From: Prunella strophiata
Taxonomy: Eukaryota > Chordata > Aves > Passeriformes > Prunellidae
DNA length: 64,000 nucleotides
Direction: 5' to 3'
NCBI GenBank assembly: GCA_036583965.1
Contig: JAZBQD010000014.1
Coordinates: 67,855,895-67,919,894, forward strand
This document shows, piece after piece, positions 45,841 to 59,288 of this stretch. The notes below the pieces were generated by a model that was not told where the DNA came from, searched no databases, and saw only the letters and a list, made by a program, of their open reading frames with translations. Positions within the stretch are counted from its first letter, which is position 1, and every line of letters begins with the position of its first letter. A program made the translations under genes and the position numbers.

Positions 45841-47459
45841 TGCAGCACAAATTCCAAGCCAAGGCACTGACCTGTGAGGGGGGATGGAGGGGTTAAAGGC
45901 TACAGGAGTGAAAACCTGGGATTTTTTTGGGGGTGGCAACCCTTTTTTTCTGAACTTGACAGTGGCCTGCTATGGCTTTTGCAACATCCCAGAAAAGTGG
46001 TACCCACCAGAAAAGCAGGGAATGGAAAAGATGTTGGTAATAAGGAATTTATGGAAGCAGGAGGGCAGAGAGAATACAAAAATTTACAAGGAGAGGGTGG
46101 CACTGGCTGGCACCAGTCCAAGATCAGTGGTGACCTGTTCTCTGAGGCTTTTCACCAGCTCATCTAGGATGGGATGCCCCAAGAATTTTTGGAAATGGAG
46201 GGAGAGCAAGGCTGTGTTGCAAAATCCCACTGAGCAGATCCCAAGCATCCTTCTCCCCCACCCCAGGAGGATGCTGAGTCAAGGCAGCACCCACCTCCCT
46301 GCCAGGTTTGCCTGCCCAGGGTGCTTATTAGCACTTCTCCCCACACCACCTGCTAATTACAAGGTGGGTCACTGCCAGCCCTCTTACAAAAGACAGAATT
46401 GTTATTGAGAGGGGATGGGGGGGCCCTGAGTCACTGGAGGAGCCACGGGGTCTGCCCACGATGCTCCCCAGTGGTGTCCCAAAGGTGTCCCCACGGATGC
46501 TCCAACCTGCCAAAGCCAGTGACAGATCCCCAGCAGGGGGAGAGCTGCTCAGCCAGGCTTCCAAAGCCTGCAGCTGCAAAACCTGCCCAGCTTTGGAAGC
46601 CAGGCCATGAAACACCCCAGCTCCTCTCAGCTGTTGAGAAGGATTATAATTACAGTATCTTCAGCACCATCTTCCCTGAGAAGTCAGTAATTTGCTCCCC
46701 TTTTGTTTGTTTTCTTCTGCTTGTCTCATGTTTTTTTTTTCCTTCTTCTCGTGACTTTTAGGAGAGGAGGCTGCAGGAGCTGCACTGGGCTGGTGCTGAA
46801 AGCACCCATGACCCTTGGGCTGGTGCCTTCCTGGTGCAATCCTGCTGAGGAAGAGGAGGAGGAAGGCTTCAAGCTTGACTCCATGGATGAAAACCTCTGG
46901 GATGCTGTGATTCTCAGCTCCTGTTCTGACAGAGGTGAAACCAAAAAGCAGCCATGGCACCCCCAAGCTGGTGCTGGTTTTGCACAGGAGCTTTGATGCC
47001 CAGCTGGGTGTCATGTTTTGGCTCCCTAGGAACTGGGAATGAGCTCAGTGTCCTGCTTTTCTACTTAAGAATGGGATGGGTCCATGAGGAGGTTGTACAG
47101 TTTGGGTTTTGTTTTTCTATCCCAGCTGCTCACATGGGTATTTATTTGTCAGGAGATGTGAAGGGCTGGAGAGGAAAGCACTAAAATGTGCTTTTGTGAT
47201 GTCCCAAATTATTTTTAAAAATACCTGGACTAGCCCTGCTCCTTGCCCAGGGAGAGACCAAGAGCTGCTAATTTCTACTCCTTCAGAACCAGGGCCATGC
47301 CAAACCCACTCTAAATCCAGAAAAATATATAGTTCTCCCCAAGCAAAAATACTGGAAGAGGATGGAAACTTTGCACTCAAGGCTGGACTATACACATTTA
47401 AACACTCAAAGCCTGGAAATTGATGGATGGGGTGGAAACTCTGCCCCATATCTCATGGG

Positions 47460-48070
47460 GAAGATCCTAAATTTGCATTTCACAACAACATGCAATGTGG
47501 GACTCTGTGTTTCCGAGTAAGTGCTGGGCTTCAGAGCCAGCCCAGAGCAATGGAGAGATGTAAATGAAAAGCTAGTGGATCTTCCTGAGACAACTTTGAA
47601 CAGGCATCCAAAAAAATGAATGTGTTTTCTTCTAATTAGGAGTGTTCGTTATATCTCGTGGTGATCTACAAAACAAGCCACATGCCAGTTATTGCTGGTA
47701 CAAGCACAACAATTCTGACTGTGGGAAAAAAGTATTTCCAGGCATGTAGGACACAAAACGTACTAAAGGCATTTTAATGACACTTTAATTAATCTCTAGG
47801 CATAGGTTAAACAGAGAATATCTAAAAAGGTGTGTATGTGTGTGGGGGGTAATAACGAAAGTTAGGACTCAAATCAAAAGATGCTTTAGTACCTGCATAT
47901 GTTATTAAATATAATTATATTCATTTAAAATATCCCCACGCACAAAAAATTGTAAACTGGAATGAAGGTTGCAAGCAAATCTCAGTAAATCAAGGCTGAC
48001 AAAAAAATGTATCAAAAGAATGTTATGATTATCATACGAATAAAAACAAACCTGAATAAATTTAGAGTTA
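47460..48070. promoter_or_regulatory. Candidate conserved noncoding block
   Basis: A 600-base AT-rich, non-repetitive stretch with many TAAT and ATTTGCAT cores (for example AATTTGCATTTCACAACAAC and ACTTTAATTAATCTCTAGG) and no coding frame. The texture is that of a developmental regulatory element. No direct evidence. Confidence 0.3.
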
Positions 48071-49234
48071 AGGTGAGACTTAAGAAATCCAAAGGCTCTA
48101 GGTATGGAAAATTACCCAGTGAAGGCAGCTAAACCACTTCAACCCAGAGATTGGTTACAACAACCTAAAGAAAAAGCAAGTGTGGATTTAGAAACACATT
48201 ATCCTCACCCAGGACCACAGAAATGGAAATGCCTTTCTCAGATATCTGTTGGCTGATAGAGTTTATTGCAACAATTTGGGAGACTCTCACTTCCAGTTTG
48301 CTCACCAGACCACAGTCTTGTCTGTGCAAACACTCATGACAGAGCAACTGGGGTCTCTGGAGAGGTGCATCTTTTGTTTCAGGAAGAAATAAACCTGATT
48401 TTATCCCAGATCACCACTTCCTGCCCAATTCTTGCAAGGGCTTTGCTGAGCTCTACTTGCAGTGTATCCCAGCTGTGGTTAGAGGTGTGTCAGGCAGCCT
48501 TGGGGAGAGCCCATGCACAGACATCTCCCCGTGCCTTTGGTTTGGAAGGACCTTGCAGAGGGATCCAGACTTTTTGCATGTCTTTTACAGGGAGATCTTG
48601 GCTCCCAAGCCCTATTTTTGGGATAAAAACTCAACATAAACTTGTGCCCCCAGTGACATCTTCATATAAAGGTGCCTGGACAGGTACCCAAGGATGAAAG
48701 AGGCTCAAAGGCCTATTCTGCAACAAAAGCCACTATTAAAGCAAGGATCAGCTGCTAGAGGGGACCTCAGGCTCAGAAAGCAGAAGAAAGTTTCCCTTCT
48801 TGTGCCACCAGGTGACCCCTCTGCAGACAGTGACCCTGTTGGCCTCAGACAGCTCTGGCACCAGCCTTCAGCTCAGCTGGGAGCTCAGAGGAGCCTGTTC
48901 CCATCCTGGCTGTGCCCCCGACGTGCTCTGTGACCTGGCACAAATCACGTCACCGCCCTGCTTTGGTTTCGCTGCTCGGAACGCCAGCAGAGAACAAATC
49001 AGTCCTTGTTCACAGAAAGTGAGTGATGCTCGCCCGGCCCCAGGATTTCTGCAGGCACATCTGATGGGAACTGCCACAGCTTTTGAGTCCCTAAGCCATT
49101 AAACAAATACCAACGCTGAATAGTTACCTGGTTTTATTGCCCTCTCCCAGCTGCCTTGCCCAAACGCTTGTATGGGAATGGCAAGGTGGGATGTGCTGCA
49201 CCAGGATGGGAAATTTGGCTGGATATCTCAGGTA

Positions 49235-49492
49235 ACAGAACCATAAAATGATTTGGGTTTGAAGAGAAGATCATTCTTAATCTTTGAAGATCACCCTGTT
49301 CCAACCCTCCTGCCATGGGCAGGAATACCTTCCACTAAACCACATTGCTCCAAGCCCCATCCAACCTGGCCTTGGACACTTCTAGGGATGGGTCATCAAC
49401 CATCTGGGCAACCTGTTCCAGTGCCTCATCAACCTCACAGTCAAGAATAATATCCTAACATCCAACCTAAATTTATCCTCTTTTAGGATAGA
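49235..49492 (-). mobile_element. CR1 LINE fragment (3' end)
   Basis: The minus-strand sequence matches the CR1 3' block. On the plus strand it reads CACCCTGTTCCAACCCTCCTG, ATTGCTCCAAGCCCCATCC and CTGGCCTTGGACACTTCTAG in the CR1 order. It is 5'-truncated and not coding. Confidence 0.9.
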
Positions 49493-50894
49493 AAGTTTGG
49501 AAGATCCACCTCCAGAAAATGATAGCAGGCACTCATCTTGCACAGAAGGGAAAGGTGGTGTCAGACAAGTGAAAGTGAGGGACCCATTGCAAGCAGCAGG
49601 ACACTTCTGATTGAGAGAAGGATAACCCAAAATGGAAGTAAACAGCTAAATTACTATGTTGTTGCAGAAAATCTGAGTACCTAGGGGGAGGCAATGCCAA
49701 GAGCGTGCTCCAGCTCTGAAACTATTTTGCAATGTGTGCATCCAAGGCTGGATTCATACCAGAGGCCTGAGCAATGTGATTTGGCAAGTGTTAACTCTAT
49801 GACCAGTGCATGCCATCCAGAAGCCAGAAGAAAAACAAAGATGTGATGCAGCTCTGCAGCCATTTAAGCATGGCTTTGGTAAACAGAGCGGGTTTAACAC
49901 TCACCAGAGCCTCAGGCACGGGCTAAGGCACTGGCTCCTCCCTCCACCCACCTGCACACTCAGTGACTTGTACAAAACTTGGCCTAGTCGGAGCTCTGGA
50001 AATTAATCTGGTCCCCCCAGTGTTTCTGCACCACCCTCCTTCCCTGACACCAAACCAGCACGCTTGGTTCTGCTCGTAAACACCAGCAGACCACCAACCA
50101 AGACCAACTGAAAACGAGGAGCCAGGCAGGTATCCCAAGATCTGCACCCTGTTAAAATCCCAGGGAACGCTTTCCAGCGAGCTGGTGCAGCACAGCTTTG
50201 CCAACACGGGCACCTGGGTGTGGGAAGAATGCTTGGCAGGGCGATGAACTCATTAAGGTGGAGCTCTGTCACCACCTCCTGCAGGAATCCGAGATGAATC
50301 CATGGCTGCGCCGTGTCCTTGTGCAAGCGGGTGGAGGAAGGATCAGTCACTGGAGCTCCGCGCTCCACGCGCCCGAGCCAACGCCACCAGGAGAAACAGG
50401 AGCCCTTTCCATGTAAGAGAACTGATCCGGCTGATATCAAGTGACTCATTAAGGGCTTACAAAACTTAAGTAGACCATAGTGTTGCTCTCTAGTAGTGGG
50501 AACTTCTTGGCTTGAGAGGAGGATTTGATACCGGCCAAAAGCTCACCTTGGGCCTCGCCGGCATTAGCAGCAGCGGGTCTGCCCCAGGAGGTGCTTGCAG
50601 GAAGTTGCAAACTGCTCCTGCTTTTACTCCAAAGAATTAAACTTTCCAAAGATGCTGGGCAGGAAGGTCTGGCCCTGCACTTGGCAAATGATGAACATCA
50701 AAGAATGAAATGGAGGTGAAGAGGGGTGAAGGTAGAATCAAGCTGGACAAATACATCTACTCTGGGTTTTCTCCGTAGCTTAAAACATTTCACCCTCTGC
50801 TCTCCCCTTCATCCTTCTCCCATCCAAGCTCTTTGAAAGAATGAAAATATCTCATGTTGATTAGATTAATTACAGACAAATGTACACACAGATA

Positions 50895-51172
50895 GTGATT
50901 GGACATGGCTTTAAACTAAGAGGGGAGGGAACTAACTTAGATTAGTTATTAGGAAGAAAATTCTTGACTGTGAGCATGCTGAGTTCCTGGCACAGATCGC
51001 CCAGAGAAGCTGTGGCTGCCCCCTGGATGTGTTCAAGGTCAGGTTGGACAGGGCTTGGAGCAACCTGGGATAGTGGAAGGTGTCCCTGCCCATGGCAGAG
51101 AGGTTGGAATGAGATGAGTTTTAAGGCCCCTTCCAACCCAAACCACTCTATGATTCTGTGATTCTATGATCT
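50895..51172 (+). mobile_element. CR1 LINE fragment (3' end)
   Basis: A plus-strand CR1 3' end: GGCTTTAAACTAAGAGGGG, TTAGTTATTAGGAAGAAAAT, GGGCTTGGAGCAACCTGGGA and CCCTTCCAACCCAAACCACT. It ends in the diagnostic tail CTATGATTCTGTGATTCTAT. This copy is among the best preserved in the window. Confidence 0.95.
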
Positions 51173-53404
51173 TCCAAATAGCTAAATAGTCATCTTAAAC
51201 ACAACTGAATTGGAATCACTGTGACTTGGGTGCACAGGGCAAAACCAGCCCATCCTTATGGCCCTCACAGAAGTGTTTTTGTAGCCAAAATTTGCAGATG
51301 AGAGAAACCACAGAGAGAGAGAATCAAATGGAGCAGGATCTGCTTCAAAAGAGGTTGGTAGGCAGATGTTTTTCCCAATTCTAAGGGATACAAGGGTTTT
51401 GCAAAATAGATTCTTGTAATCTGATTAACAAATTAGGACCTAATAAAGGTTAAGTGGGTGCACAGCAATGGCTGCTTGAGCTTTGCCATGTTTGCTGTGA
51501 AATTTCCAGGTAGATTTAAAAATCACCCCAGACAGGATGGGCTTGTGGCACATGAAGTTTACATTTAGTGAATTTGAAAGACATTTCTCCATTGCAAGCT
51601 GTCCCCAAATTAAAGCATTTTTATGTGACTCGCTCACTGGCTCAGCTCAAGACATTGCACAGGTCATGGTTATATTCCCTAAACATTATCTCATGTATTA
51701 GAGAGCTATGACTCCTTCAGGAGTCCTCAGCATGAAACCGATGAACATCCTTGCTTTGGGAAACTTTTATTTTTTTTTTGGCCAGCAATCCTAAAAACAA
51801 AAAATGCAGCATTTAACCAGACAAGACTGTGAGGGCTGGAAGGATGTGGCTCCTCCTGAGCTGTGGCACTGCAAATCCAGCCTTTTAGAGAGTAGGTGGC
51901 ACTGAGAGCCAATGGTTGGGTCAGGTTATTAGATATCAAGGCAAAGGCCTGGATTTTGGGCTTGACTGAGCATCTGTCTTTGCAGAAAATATAGAGAACA
52001 ACAGCATCACTTCATCCACAGCATCTTAATACATGCCAGCTCCAAGCACCAACGCAGACATTTCACAGCCCACAAGGCCCAGAGAAGGCAGCTATTGTAC
52101 GAATTATGAGAGGCGTTTTTTGACGTCCCCAAAGTAATTTTAAGCAAGAAGCTGCTTCTCAGATAAACTCCACCAGATATCCCTGGAAGCAAAGAAGAGC
52201 TAGTAGGAAAATAAGGTCTTAATGTGAGCTCAGCTCAGCTCCTTTCACAGAAAAGCTCGAAATCAGTGGAGGAAAAGAGAGTTGGTTGCATGTTGGAAAA
52301 GTTATTGGAAGAGGTCAAGTAAAGCCTGCAAAGCCAAAGGATCTCTTTGGTTCTGGAGGGTTGTAGATGGTTTCTGGCTCCCAACCTCATTGAAAACCCA
52401 TTTTCAGCTAAGGAGCAGGTTCAAGGACAGTTTTGTCCCTGGGGAAGCTCCCAATGGCTCTGCAGTTTTATCCAGCCCTTGTGAAGGGTGTTATTGTTAT
52501 TTAACCCATGGGAAGGTCTGGGCTTCACAGAGCAGGAAACGTTATCCTCCTCCTGTGGATGGAAACTGGGACACGCTCTGATCCTGTGCCTAAACACACC
52601 ATGGCAGAGCTGAGAACTGTGCCCAGCTTTCTTGGTAACAAGAGCAAGTTTCTCCCTTTGAATCCATGCAGTGGTGACCATGTGGACAAGAAAAACCCAC
52701 AAGCATATGTGTATCCCTAAAAAGACAATTCTTACAGCTTTTATCAAAAAGTGCTGTAAATGACAACTCAATTAAAAATAAACAACTGCACACTGTCTCC
52801 TGTCCCTATTTCCTAATTAATCTATGTAAAAGGAAAATAAAAATTCTATTTCTTTCCAAATCTGGATGCCAAATTAAAAAAAAAAAATCAATTGCAAACA
52901 GTGCCCAGTCCCACACCTGGGGAGGGATCACCTTGAAGGAAGAAGGATGAAGGTCACCTGCACACAGTTAAGCAGCAGTGGCACTGGAGGCCCCCAGATG
53001 ACACCAGGTGACATGCCATCACACTTGTCATTAGTCCCACAGCAAGCAAATGACAGGCACAGCGAGATGCTGGCTTAGGGAGGAATTGACAGGAAAGACT
53101 TTGGAATTTGGAAATCAAATTCCTGCTTATGATAGGTGAGGAAACCTAAATTTTTGTAAATGCGTTCCAAGTCTACTTCTCTGTCATACCCTTGTTTAGG
53201 CAATAAAATAATCAAATTATTTTCTGTTTTCTTTTGTAAAGCTGTTTCGTAGTCATTATGGGAGCATTCACACATATGAAATGATTCTCTCATTGTTTTA
53301 CAAATTGCATGGAAAATCTTCCATCTATGCCAGGTTTACCTCACATTTTGTTTTCTGAAGAAAATTTGCCTTCTTGATCAAAATTTGGGGCAGCAATCAC
53401 TGAA

Positions 53405-53462
53405 TAATATAAAGGTTTGGGTTGGAAGTGATCAAATATTTAAAGATCATCTATTTCCAACC
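53405..53462 (-). mobile_element. Very short CR1 remnant
   Basis: A decayed copy of the CR1 terminal block on the minus strand (GGTTTGGGTTGGAAGTGATC, then AAAGATCATCTATTTCCAAC on the plus strand). Only about 60 bases can be recognised. Confidence 0.6.
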
Positions 53463-53756
53463 AATATTGCACCAAACCTCAACTGTGAGCATGTTTGGTG
53501 TCTCCATGCTGGAATGGAAGTCCCCACTTGCTCAAGGACACCCAGCAGCTGCTGAGTTGTGCTGGCTTTGGCACAGGCCAGCAGACACCTGAGTTAAGGG
53601 GCCAGGACTCTGGAGCAGACAAGGACTAGAAGGAAAATTTAAGGGGTGACTGCCAAGGGGGAGCAGATTGTCTGGAAGCCCTCAGGTCTCCTCTCTCCCT
53701 GTGAGGAGTATCACAGGGTTTAAAGTCCTGGTGCAAAAGGTCACTCCATAAGCATC

Positions 53757-54080
53757 TTAGAATGATAGAGCCCTAGGATGGCTCAGGTTGGAAGGGACCT
53801 TAAAGATCATCTCATTCCAACTCCTCTGCCATGTGCAGGGACACCATCCACTAGACCAGGTTGCTCCAAGCCCTGCCCAACTTTGACAAGGGAAGTTCCC
53901 AGGGATGGGGTATCCAGCACCCCTCTGGGTAACCTGTTACAGTGTTTCACCACTGTCACCATAAAAAACCTTTTCCTTACACTTACCCTGAATGAACCCC
54001 CTTTTTGTTTTGTCCTACCACCACAGACCCTGTTAAATAAAAAGTGTGACCCCCTGCTTCACCTGCTGCAAACCTGGAAG
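53757..54080 (-). mobile_element. CR1 LINE fragment (3' end)
   Basis: A minus-strand CR1 3' end. On the plus strand it shows GGCTCAGGTTGGAAGGGACC, CACTAGACCAGGTTGCTCCA and ACCATAAAAAACCTTTTCCT in order. A 158-codon plus-strand frame (53778-54254) lies mostly in this repeat and is not a gene. Confidence 0.93.
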
Positions 54081-54269
54081 AGGCTGAAGCAGCAGCTTGG
54101 AGGGAGAGCACCCTTGGCTCAGCTGCCCCAGCTCACAGTTAATGGTTTCTGCTCACAAGAGCCAGGTATGAGCTGTTTGCTGGCTGTAAATCTCCCCTTA
54201 CAGCCTCCTCTGCCATACAGCACACATGGATTAATAGCAGCTTTCTACTTTTGAGGTTACAGCTGATCC

Positions 54270-54600
54270 AAAAGTCCCCAGAAGAAAGGGCGAGTTTCCT
54301 AAGCAGCATGACTGACAAGACGGCGAAGAGGGAGTTTATTCAGAGCATTATCTAATTCATTCCCCAGTGAAGGAAACTCATCTACTTTTGAGACTTAAAA
54401 CTTCTAAAGAAAACTGCTATGATCTAAAGAGATTGGCCATAAAACTATTTGTATTGAAAACTTAGCCAGCATGCCTTTAGTGAACTTCATTCATTAACAT
54501 TCTTCCTGGCAAGGTTTCCATATCTCAGCGTTCATTTTATACTTTAATTTGGTTAGTAGGTCTTTGTTTAATCGTCCTATTGAAAGGAGAACAAAGAAGG
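54270..54600. promoter_or_regulatory. Candidate conserved noncoding block
   Basis: A low-repeat AT-rich block with GCATTATCTAATTCATTCCC, TTAACATTCTTCCTGG and CATATCTCAGCGTTCATTTT. It has a single full GATA match. It resembles regulatory DNA by texture only. Confidence 0.25.
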
Positions 54601-57600
54601 TTTAGGTGATACAGTGAAGTAATACACTATATTTTATCTCTCTAAAGCCCAGACAAAGTCAGCAGGCTCTGATACCCTCTGATTTGGTTGGTTTTTTTTA
54701 TTCCCTTTCTCTTCCAGGACATTTGGAATCACAAATCAGTTGCAGAGCATAAAGATCCTCACTGTACTTAGCTGTGGACACCTTCAGAAGAGAAACACCT
54801 TGTCAAGCAGAGAAATGATGCTCTGAGCACAACATACAGCCCCAAAGGAAGATTATCCTGGGAAAAGGGCATTCCCATTACTTCAGGGATGGATGCTCTT
54901 GCTTTTATATCTACGTCCTCCAATAAAATCAGTAGTCAAGATAGTTTCTTCCATTTCTGCTTTGTGCTTACTGTCTCGGTATCAACTCCATGTTTTTTTC
55001 TGGATGCAAAACTCATTAACAAGCTGCAGTTTTGCCTAATGACTAACCTGCTTCACAGCCAGCACCCAGCACAGCGACCCACAGGCACAGGCTGCCCTGG
55101 ATAAAAGGATGAAAAGGATAAAAAGGATGAAAAACTCTCCAAACAGAGCTGCTCCCCAGCCCCAACACTGGCCGTGTGAGTGGGCAGCTCCTGGGCTGCT
55201 GTAAACTGACACAGCTCCAACTGACTCCCAACTGACTCCAGATAAAAATCTGGCCCCAGAGTAATGGCAGGACTCAACAAGCTTTTCTCACGGAATAGTT
55301 TTTGTGCTCTTTTCTTGAATATTTACGACCCATCCTCACTGTCCTGCTTAAATCCACTACACACGGTGCACCCATAAAGGGGGAAAATTGTACCTGTCTA
55401 CTCTTTATAGTGCAGCAGATGGTGAGTTGTCTCCTCACTGAAAACTCTTTAATTCTTCACTTTCTAAACTCTACTCCAACCACCCACTGATGCTTCTCTT
55501 GATGAAACTGCATTTAAAGGCAGGAAAATCATTCAGAGCCTTGGATGCTCTCCCATGACATGCAGTGAGCAAACCAAACTGCAGCCCACTCACTGTGCCC
55601 CCTTCTCATGGATGGGGGTGTCCAAAACACAAATCACAAAAGGACTCATATCCCAACCCCAAAATCAAGCAGTGACTCTAGGGAGCAGCCCCAACTGCTC
55701 CCTCACTTTCCATACACCAAGTTTATGGAGAAGACACCCAACCTGTGAAGTTACCAGCAGCAAATACAAAGGTCTGGGGAAGGAGCTGGGCTTGCTCAGT
55801 GCTGGGTGGGGCCAGGGGCTGTAAAGAAGGTCCAAGCCACACAGCTGCTCAGGGATAACCATTTCTGGAATGATTATTCATTTATGCCACTGATTCCTGA
55901 TCCACAGCAGCATAAGTGAAAGGGAGGCAGGCTCAGCACCAAGCGTGGCTTCAAACTGATGACCCGGAGGTGAAGGGCCCCTTCTCCTGTTACTAATCCC
56001 CTCAGCCACACAAGCCTCCAGAAAATGATGCTTTGGTTTTATTGCCACAGGGGTCATTTATAAAATCATAAAAGTCAGGTTAAGAAACCAACCCAGCAGC
56101 AGCAAGGCCAAGCATGCAGAGAAAAACATTGAATGGGACAAGTTCAGCCCTCCCATGGCATCCTGAGTAATTCAGCTGATTAAATGTGAGAAGTTCTGAT
56201 TCATGGAGAGGAGGAGGAAATGCATAAACAACTTACCAAAAGCTAATTTCTTTATTATTGCAACCAGAAATGACCAAAGACGGCGTATTTTGTATGTCTG
56301 CACATTACATGTGGAAAAAACCAAAAATCAGCATTGCAACATCCAACAATTCAAAATAAAACAGAATAAAAAATCAAACCCAAGAACTTTCTTGACTGGT
56401 AATTAACAGGGACGGAATATAAACGAGATGGCATTGAACAAAGCAGGTAACAGTGCACTTTTAATAAACCAATTTCATCCATATCACCACTGATTTGCAA
56501 TTTAACAGTTCTATCAGCAAAGCCTCATTTCCCTAACTAGACTGGTACTTTTAAAAACATGACTAATTCATTCTCATTAATATCAATTTGGATGCATTTA
56601 AAAAATAACTCTTAATATCTGCACAACAGGCTAAAGGGCCATATTTCTCCAACATCAGACGTTCTCACTGCATTGGTTTAAAATACAAATATCCCCAAAT
56701 TAACCAATGCAATCTAAAATTGATTAGAAAACAAAAGGCAAAAATTGTGTTCAAGATTTATTCTTATTTAGCTCTGAGACCCATTGCACTACAATATCTA
56801 ACACTGACTTTTATTTCAGTTTCTCTGCACCTTCCCCTCACATTTTCAAGGGGGAATGTGTCTGGGATTCAGTTTACTGGTCTTTCCAAGGGGATACACA
56901 GAGCAGAGGAACACACCTGCATCTCCTCTACCTAAATACGATGCTTTTGGCAAACTCACTAACCACTTGTTTTTTTTTTTTTAAAAAAAGGAGAAAAAGG
57001 GAAAAAAAAGTTCATTCCAGCTACAGATTAACATGCTGTAGCTGCCACCAGAAGTGCAGAGCCCCCCTGGCCTAAGCTCCCAATTCAGAAGGCATTTAAG
57101 CACATGTATAACCAAGTGTGGGAACAGGCTCCTTGAAGGCAATAGGATTACTCACTTCTTAAGAAGTTACCACATGTTTAAGTATCTGAATCAAGGCCTA
57201 ATTATGGTGCTGGCCACCTCCTCGTGCACACACAGCTGGGGCAGAGCTCACCAATCCCTCACAGCCATGAGGACAGGCGTTTGTCACACGGGCTTTTAGT
57301 AGCTGCTAGGTTTGTATTCTCGGGCAAACGACAACAAAAATCCTCAAGCCCTAAAAAATAATTAAAAAAAAATTACTTTATAAATATCAGCTATTTACAC
57401 GTGTGAAAATCTTTTAATGGGAAGTGTTTTTACACACTGATGAAATGTACAAGCAATGAAAAGTTACGTTGACAAAGACTTTAAAAAAAAAAACAAACAA
57501 ACCAAACCAAAAATCAAAGTATAAAATATATTACAGGTCCACCGAAAGAAATTCACACAGAAGAAAAAAACTGACACAATAGAAACTTTCTTTTTAAAAA

Positions 57601-57631
57601 ATAGAAGATATATCACAAAAGCTTGAACATG

Positions 57632-58216
57632 TTTATTTTATGTTAGTACTAAAAATCAAGGAAAAAAGCTTCATATATTCTCATCACAAAAATATTTACC
57701 AGCCACTTTTTATTTCCACATTATGATTATCTGGCTCAGCAAGAGTCGAGGCTGAACTGTATCCAGACTACAGAAATCATTCCAGAAGGTTGTCTCAGTT
57801 TACAACTTACTGCAATTTACATTTTCTCCTCCTCTCAGCACCTTACTGCAAAGGTTCAAGAGGGATTAATAAGAAATCAGAAAGAATAGGACAGATATCT
57901 GTATTTACAACATTCATCCGTGTTGCTGCCGAGCCACAGGAGCGGGAGCGGTCCCAGCAACCACCGAAGCTTTCACGTTGCTCTGTGCAAACTCCCCTTG
58001 CTGGGGGAAAGAAACAGCATCAGAATGTACCAAAATCCAATGCCCTGGGCTCGGATGGGCTGTGAAACCCAACAGCCCCTGACCAAGGGCATCTCCTCGC
58101 CCCTGGTTCACTGCAGAGACACAAACGCCCCTGGCAGCCGCGGGGACGCGGGCAGGGTGGAGCCCTCCTGCAGCCGAGTTGGGGCTGACAGCACGATTTC
58201 AGTCCCTGCCAAGCCT
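57632..58216 (-). other. TAF3: TAF3 3'UTR, minimal estimate
   Basis: Sequence after the TAF3 stop codon on the minus strand. AATAAA hexamers on that strand lie at 57708-57713 and 57632-57637, and a further one at 56757-56762. Which is used cannot be decided, so the UTR could be 0.5 to about 1.5 kb long. The AT-rich, A/T-run content is typical of a 3'UTR. Confidence 0.4.
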
Positions 58217-58331
58217 TCAGTGTGCCCTGTGCTTCCTCTTCTTGTGTTTTTTATCCTTCCTTTTGTTGGCACACTTGGAGCAGAACCACTGCATCTCTTC
58301 TGGGGGTGCGGCCGTAAGCCCAACGCAAGGC
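58217..58331 (-). CDS. TAF3: TAF3 last coding exon, end of PHD finger and basic tail
   Basis: The acceptor CCTTCACAG opens the exon with G, which completes the split Trp codon of the previous exon. It reads PCVGLTAAPPEEMQWFCSKC, then the strongly basic tail ANKRKDKKHKKRKHRAH and TGA (58217-58219). The cysteines CV, FC and KC finish the C4HC3 PHD pattern. TAF3 is a TFIID subunit whose PHD finger binds trimethylated lysine 4 of histone H3, which links active promoter chromatin to the general transcription machinery. The C-terminal lysine/arginine tail ending KHRAH is diagnostic of TAF3. An 84-bp tandem duplication lies in the intron 46 bases before this exon. Confidence 0.96.
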
Positions 58332-59181
58332 CTGTGAAGGACAGGAAAATATCACATCATCTCAGTGGGGTAACATTGCTTTTGTTTCTTACTCCAAAAA
58401 ATGCAACTTTCCAGTGGGAGACTGGATCTGGCCTTCAAATTAATACAGCAATTATCTTAATGCTTTTGTTTCTTACTCCAAAAAATGCAACTTTCCAGTG
58501 GGAGACTGGATCTGGCCTTCGAATTAATACAGCAATTATCTTAACGAGTATAATGATCCAAAACCTAAAAAACAATGATCGAAACCTAAGAACTCTTGCT
58601 TTGAAACAAAAGAGAAGTATCAAAAGGATACTCAGATAAAAAGTGTTATTTTAGTAGAAAATATGAGTGCACTTTCAGGTGTAATAGACTAGATTTAAAA
58701 TAATTTCAAATGCTTCTTTAACGCATCTGCAAAAACCCTTAGTGATTTTATGTAGCTTTAAAAAAAAAAATTGCCTAAAAAGTGATTAATTTCCCCTAAC
58801 CTTTTTATAAGAGCTGACATTTATATTACTGTTCATACAATGCTTCATAATTTGAACTGTCTATCTGTATACACTGTGCTTCATAATCCTGTAGTTCTCA
58901 CAAAATTACCAGAATCAGCAATATTTCCCAGCAGTTTCAAAAACAACCGTTATCACCAATGCCCATTAATTAAAAAGTAACCCTCCTTCACAGCTTAAAA
59001 TCTGCCTTTTCAAATTTCAGAGCAACAGAGATAAAAATATCTTCCAGATTATTAAATTGGACACAGTAAAGCTATTTAAATATTCCCAACGTCATGAACT
59101 ATTAGAAAAAAAAAGGCTTTTTAATAATATAGCCCCAATCTGCCAGGCACTGGCAGAGCAGGATGGATGAGAGGAACTTAC
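58332..59181 (-). other. TAF3 intron between the two PHD exons
   Basis: An 850-base GT-AG intron (donor TG/GTAAGT at 59181, acceptor CACAG at 58332). Apart from the duplication it is plain AT-rich sequence. Confidence 0.9.
58377..58544. repeat. 84-bp tandem duplication in TAF3 intron
   Basis: Two adjacent 84-base copies (58377-58460 and 58461-58544) with one mismatch: A at 58437 against G at 58521. The near-identity implies a recent event or a polymorphism, or an assembly artefact. It begins 46 bases upstream of the last TAF3 exon and so falls in the intronic zone where branch points lie. Confidence 0.95.
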
Positions 59182-59288
59182 CAGTGATACCAATCATCGC
59201 AGTCATCACAACCTATCATTGGACTGCCATCATCTGGCTTGTTACAGCCAGGACAGATCCAGATCTGGTTACCCCACTCGTCTCGGAT
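59182..59288 (-). CDS. TAF3: TAF3 exon encoding the first part of the PHD finger
   Basis: A 107-nt exon with a TTTGCACCAG acceptor and a CACTG/GTAAGT donor; it ends two bases into a Trp codon. It reads IRDEWGNQIWICPGCNKPDD, then GSPMIGCDDCDDWYHW. This supplies the first five zinc ligands of the C4HC3 PHD finger (CPGC, CDDC, H). It also supplies the conserved tryptophans and acidic residues around the methyl-lysine pocket (DEWGNQ and DDWYHW). The match to vertebrate TAF3 PHD fingers is essentially complete, and no frame error is visible. Confidence 0.97.

Noticed and set aside
53778..54254. 158-codon plus-strand frame
   Set aside because: Most of it is antisense CR1 3' sequence, which is noncoding.
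57920..58639. 239-codon plus-strand frame over the TAF3 last exon
   Set aside because: It is antisense to the real TAF3 exon and contains the 84-bp duplication, which is a multiple of three and so simply extends the frame.
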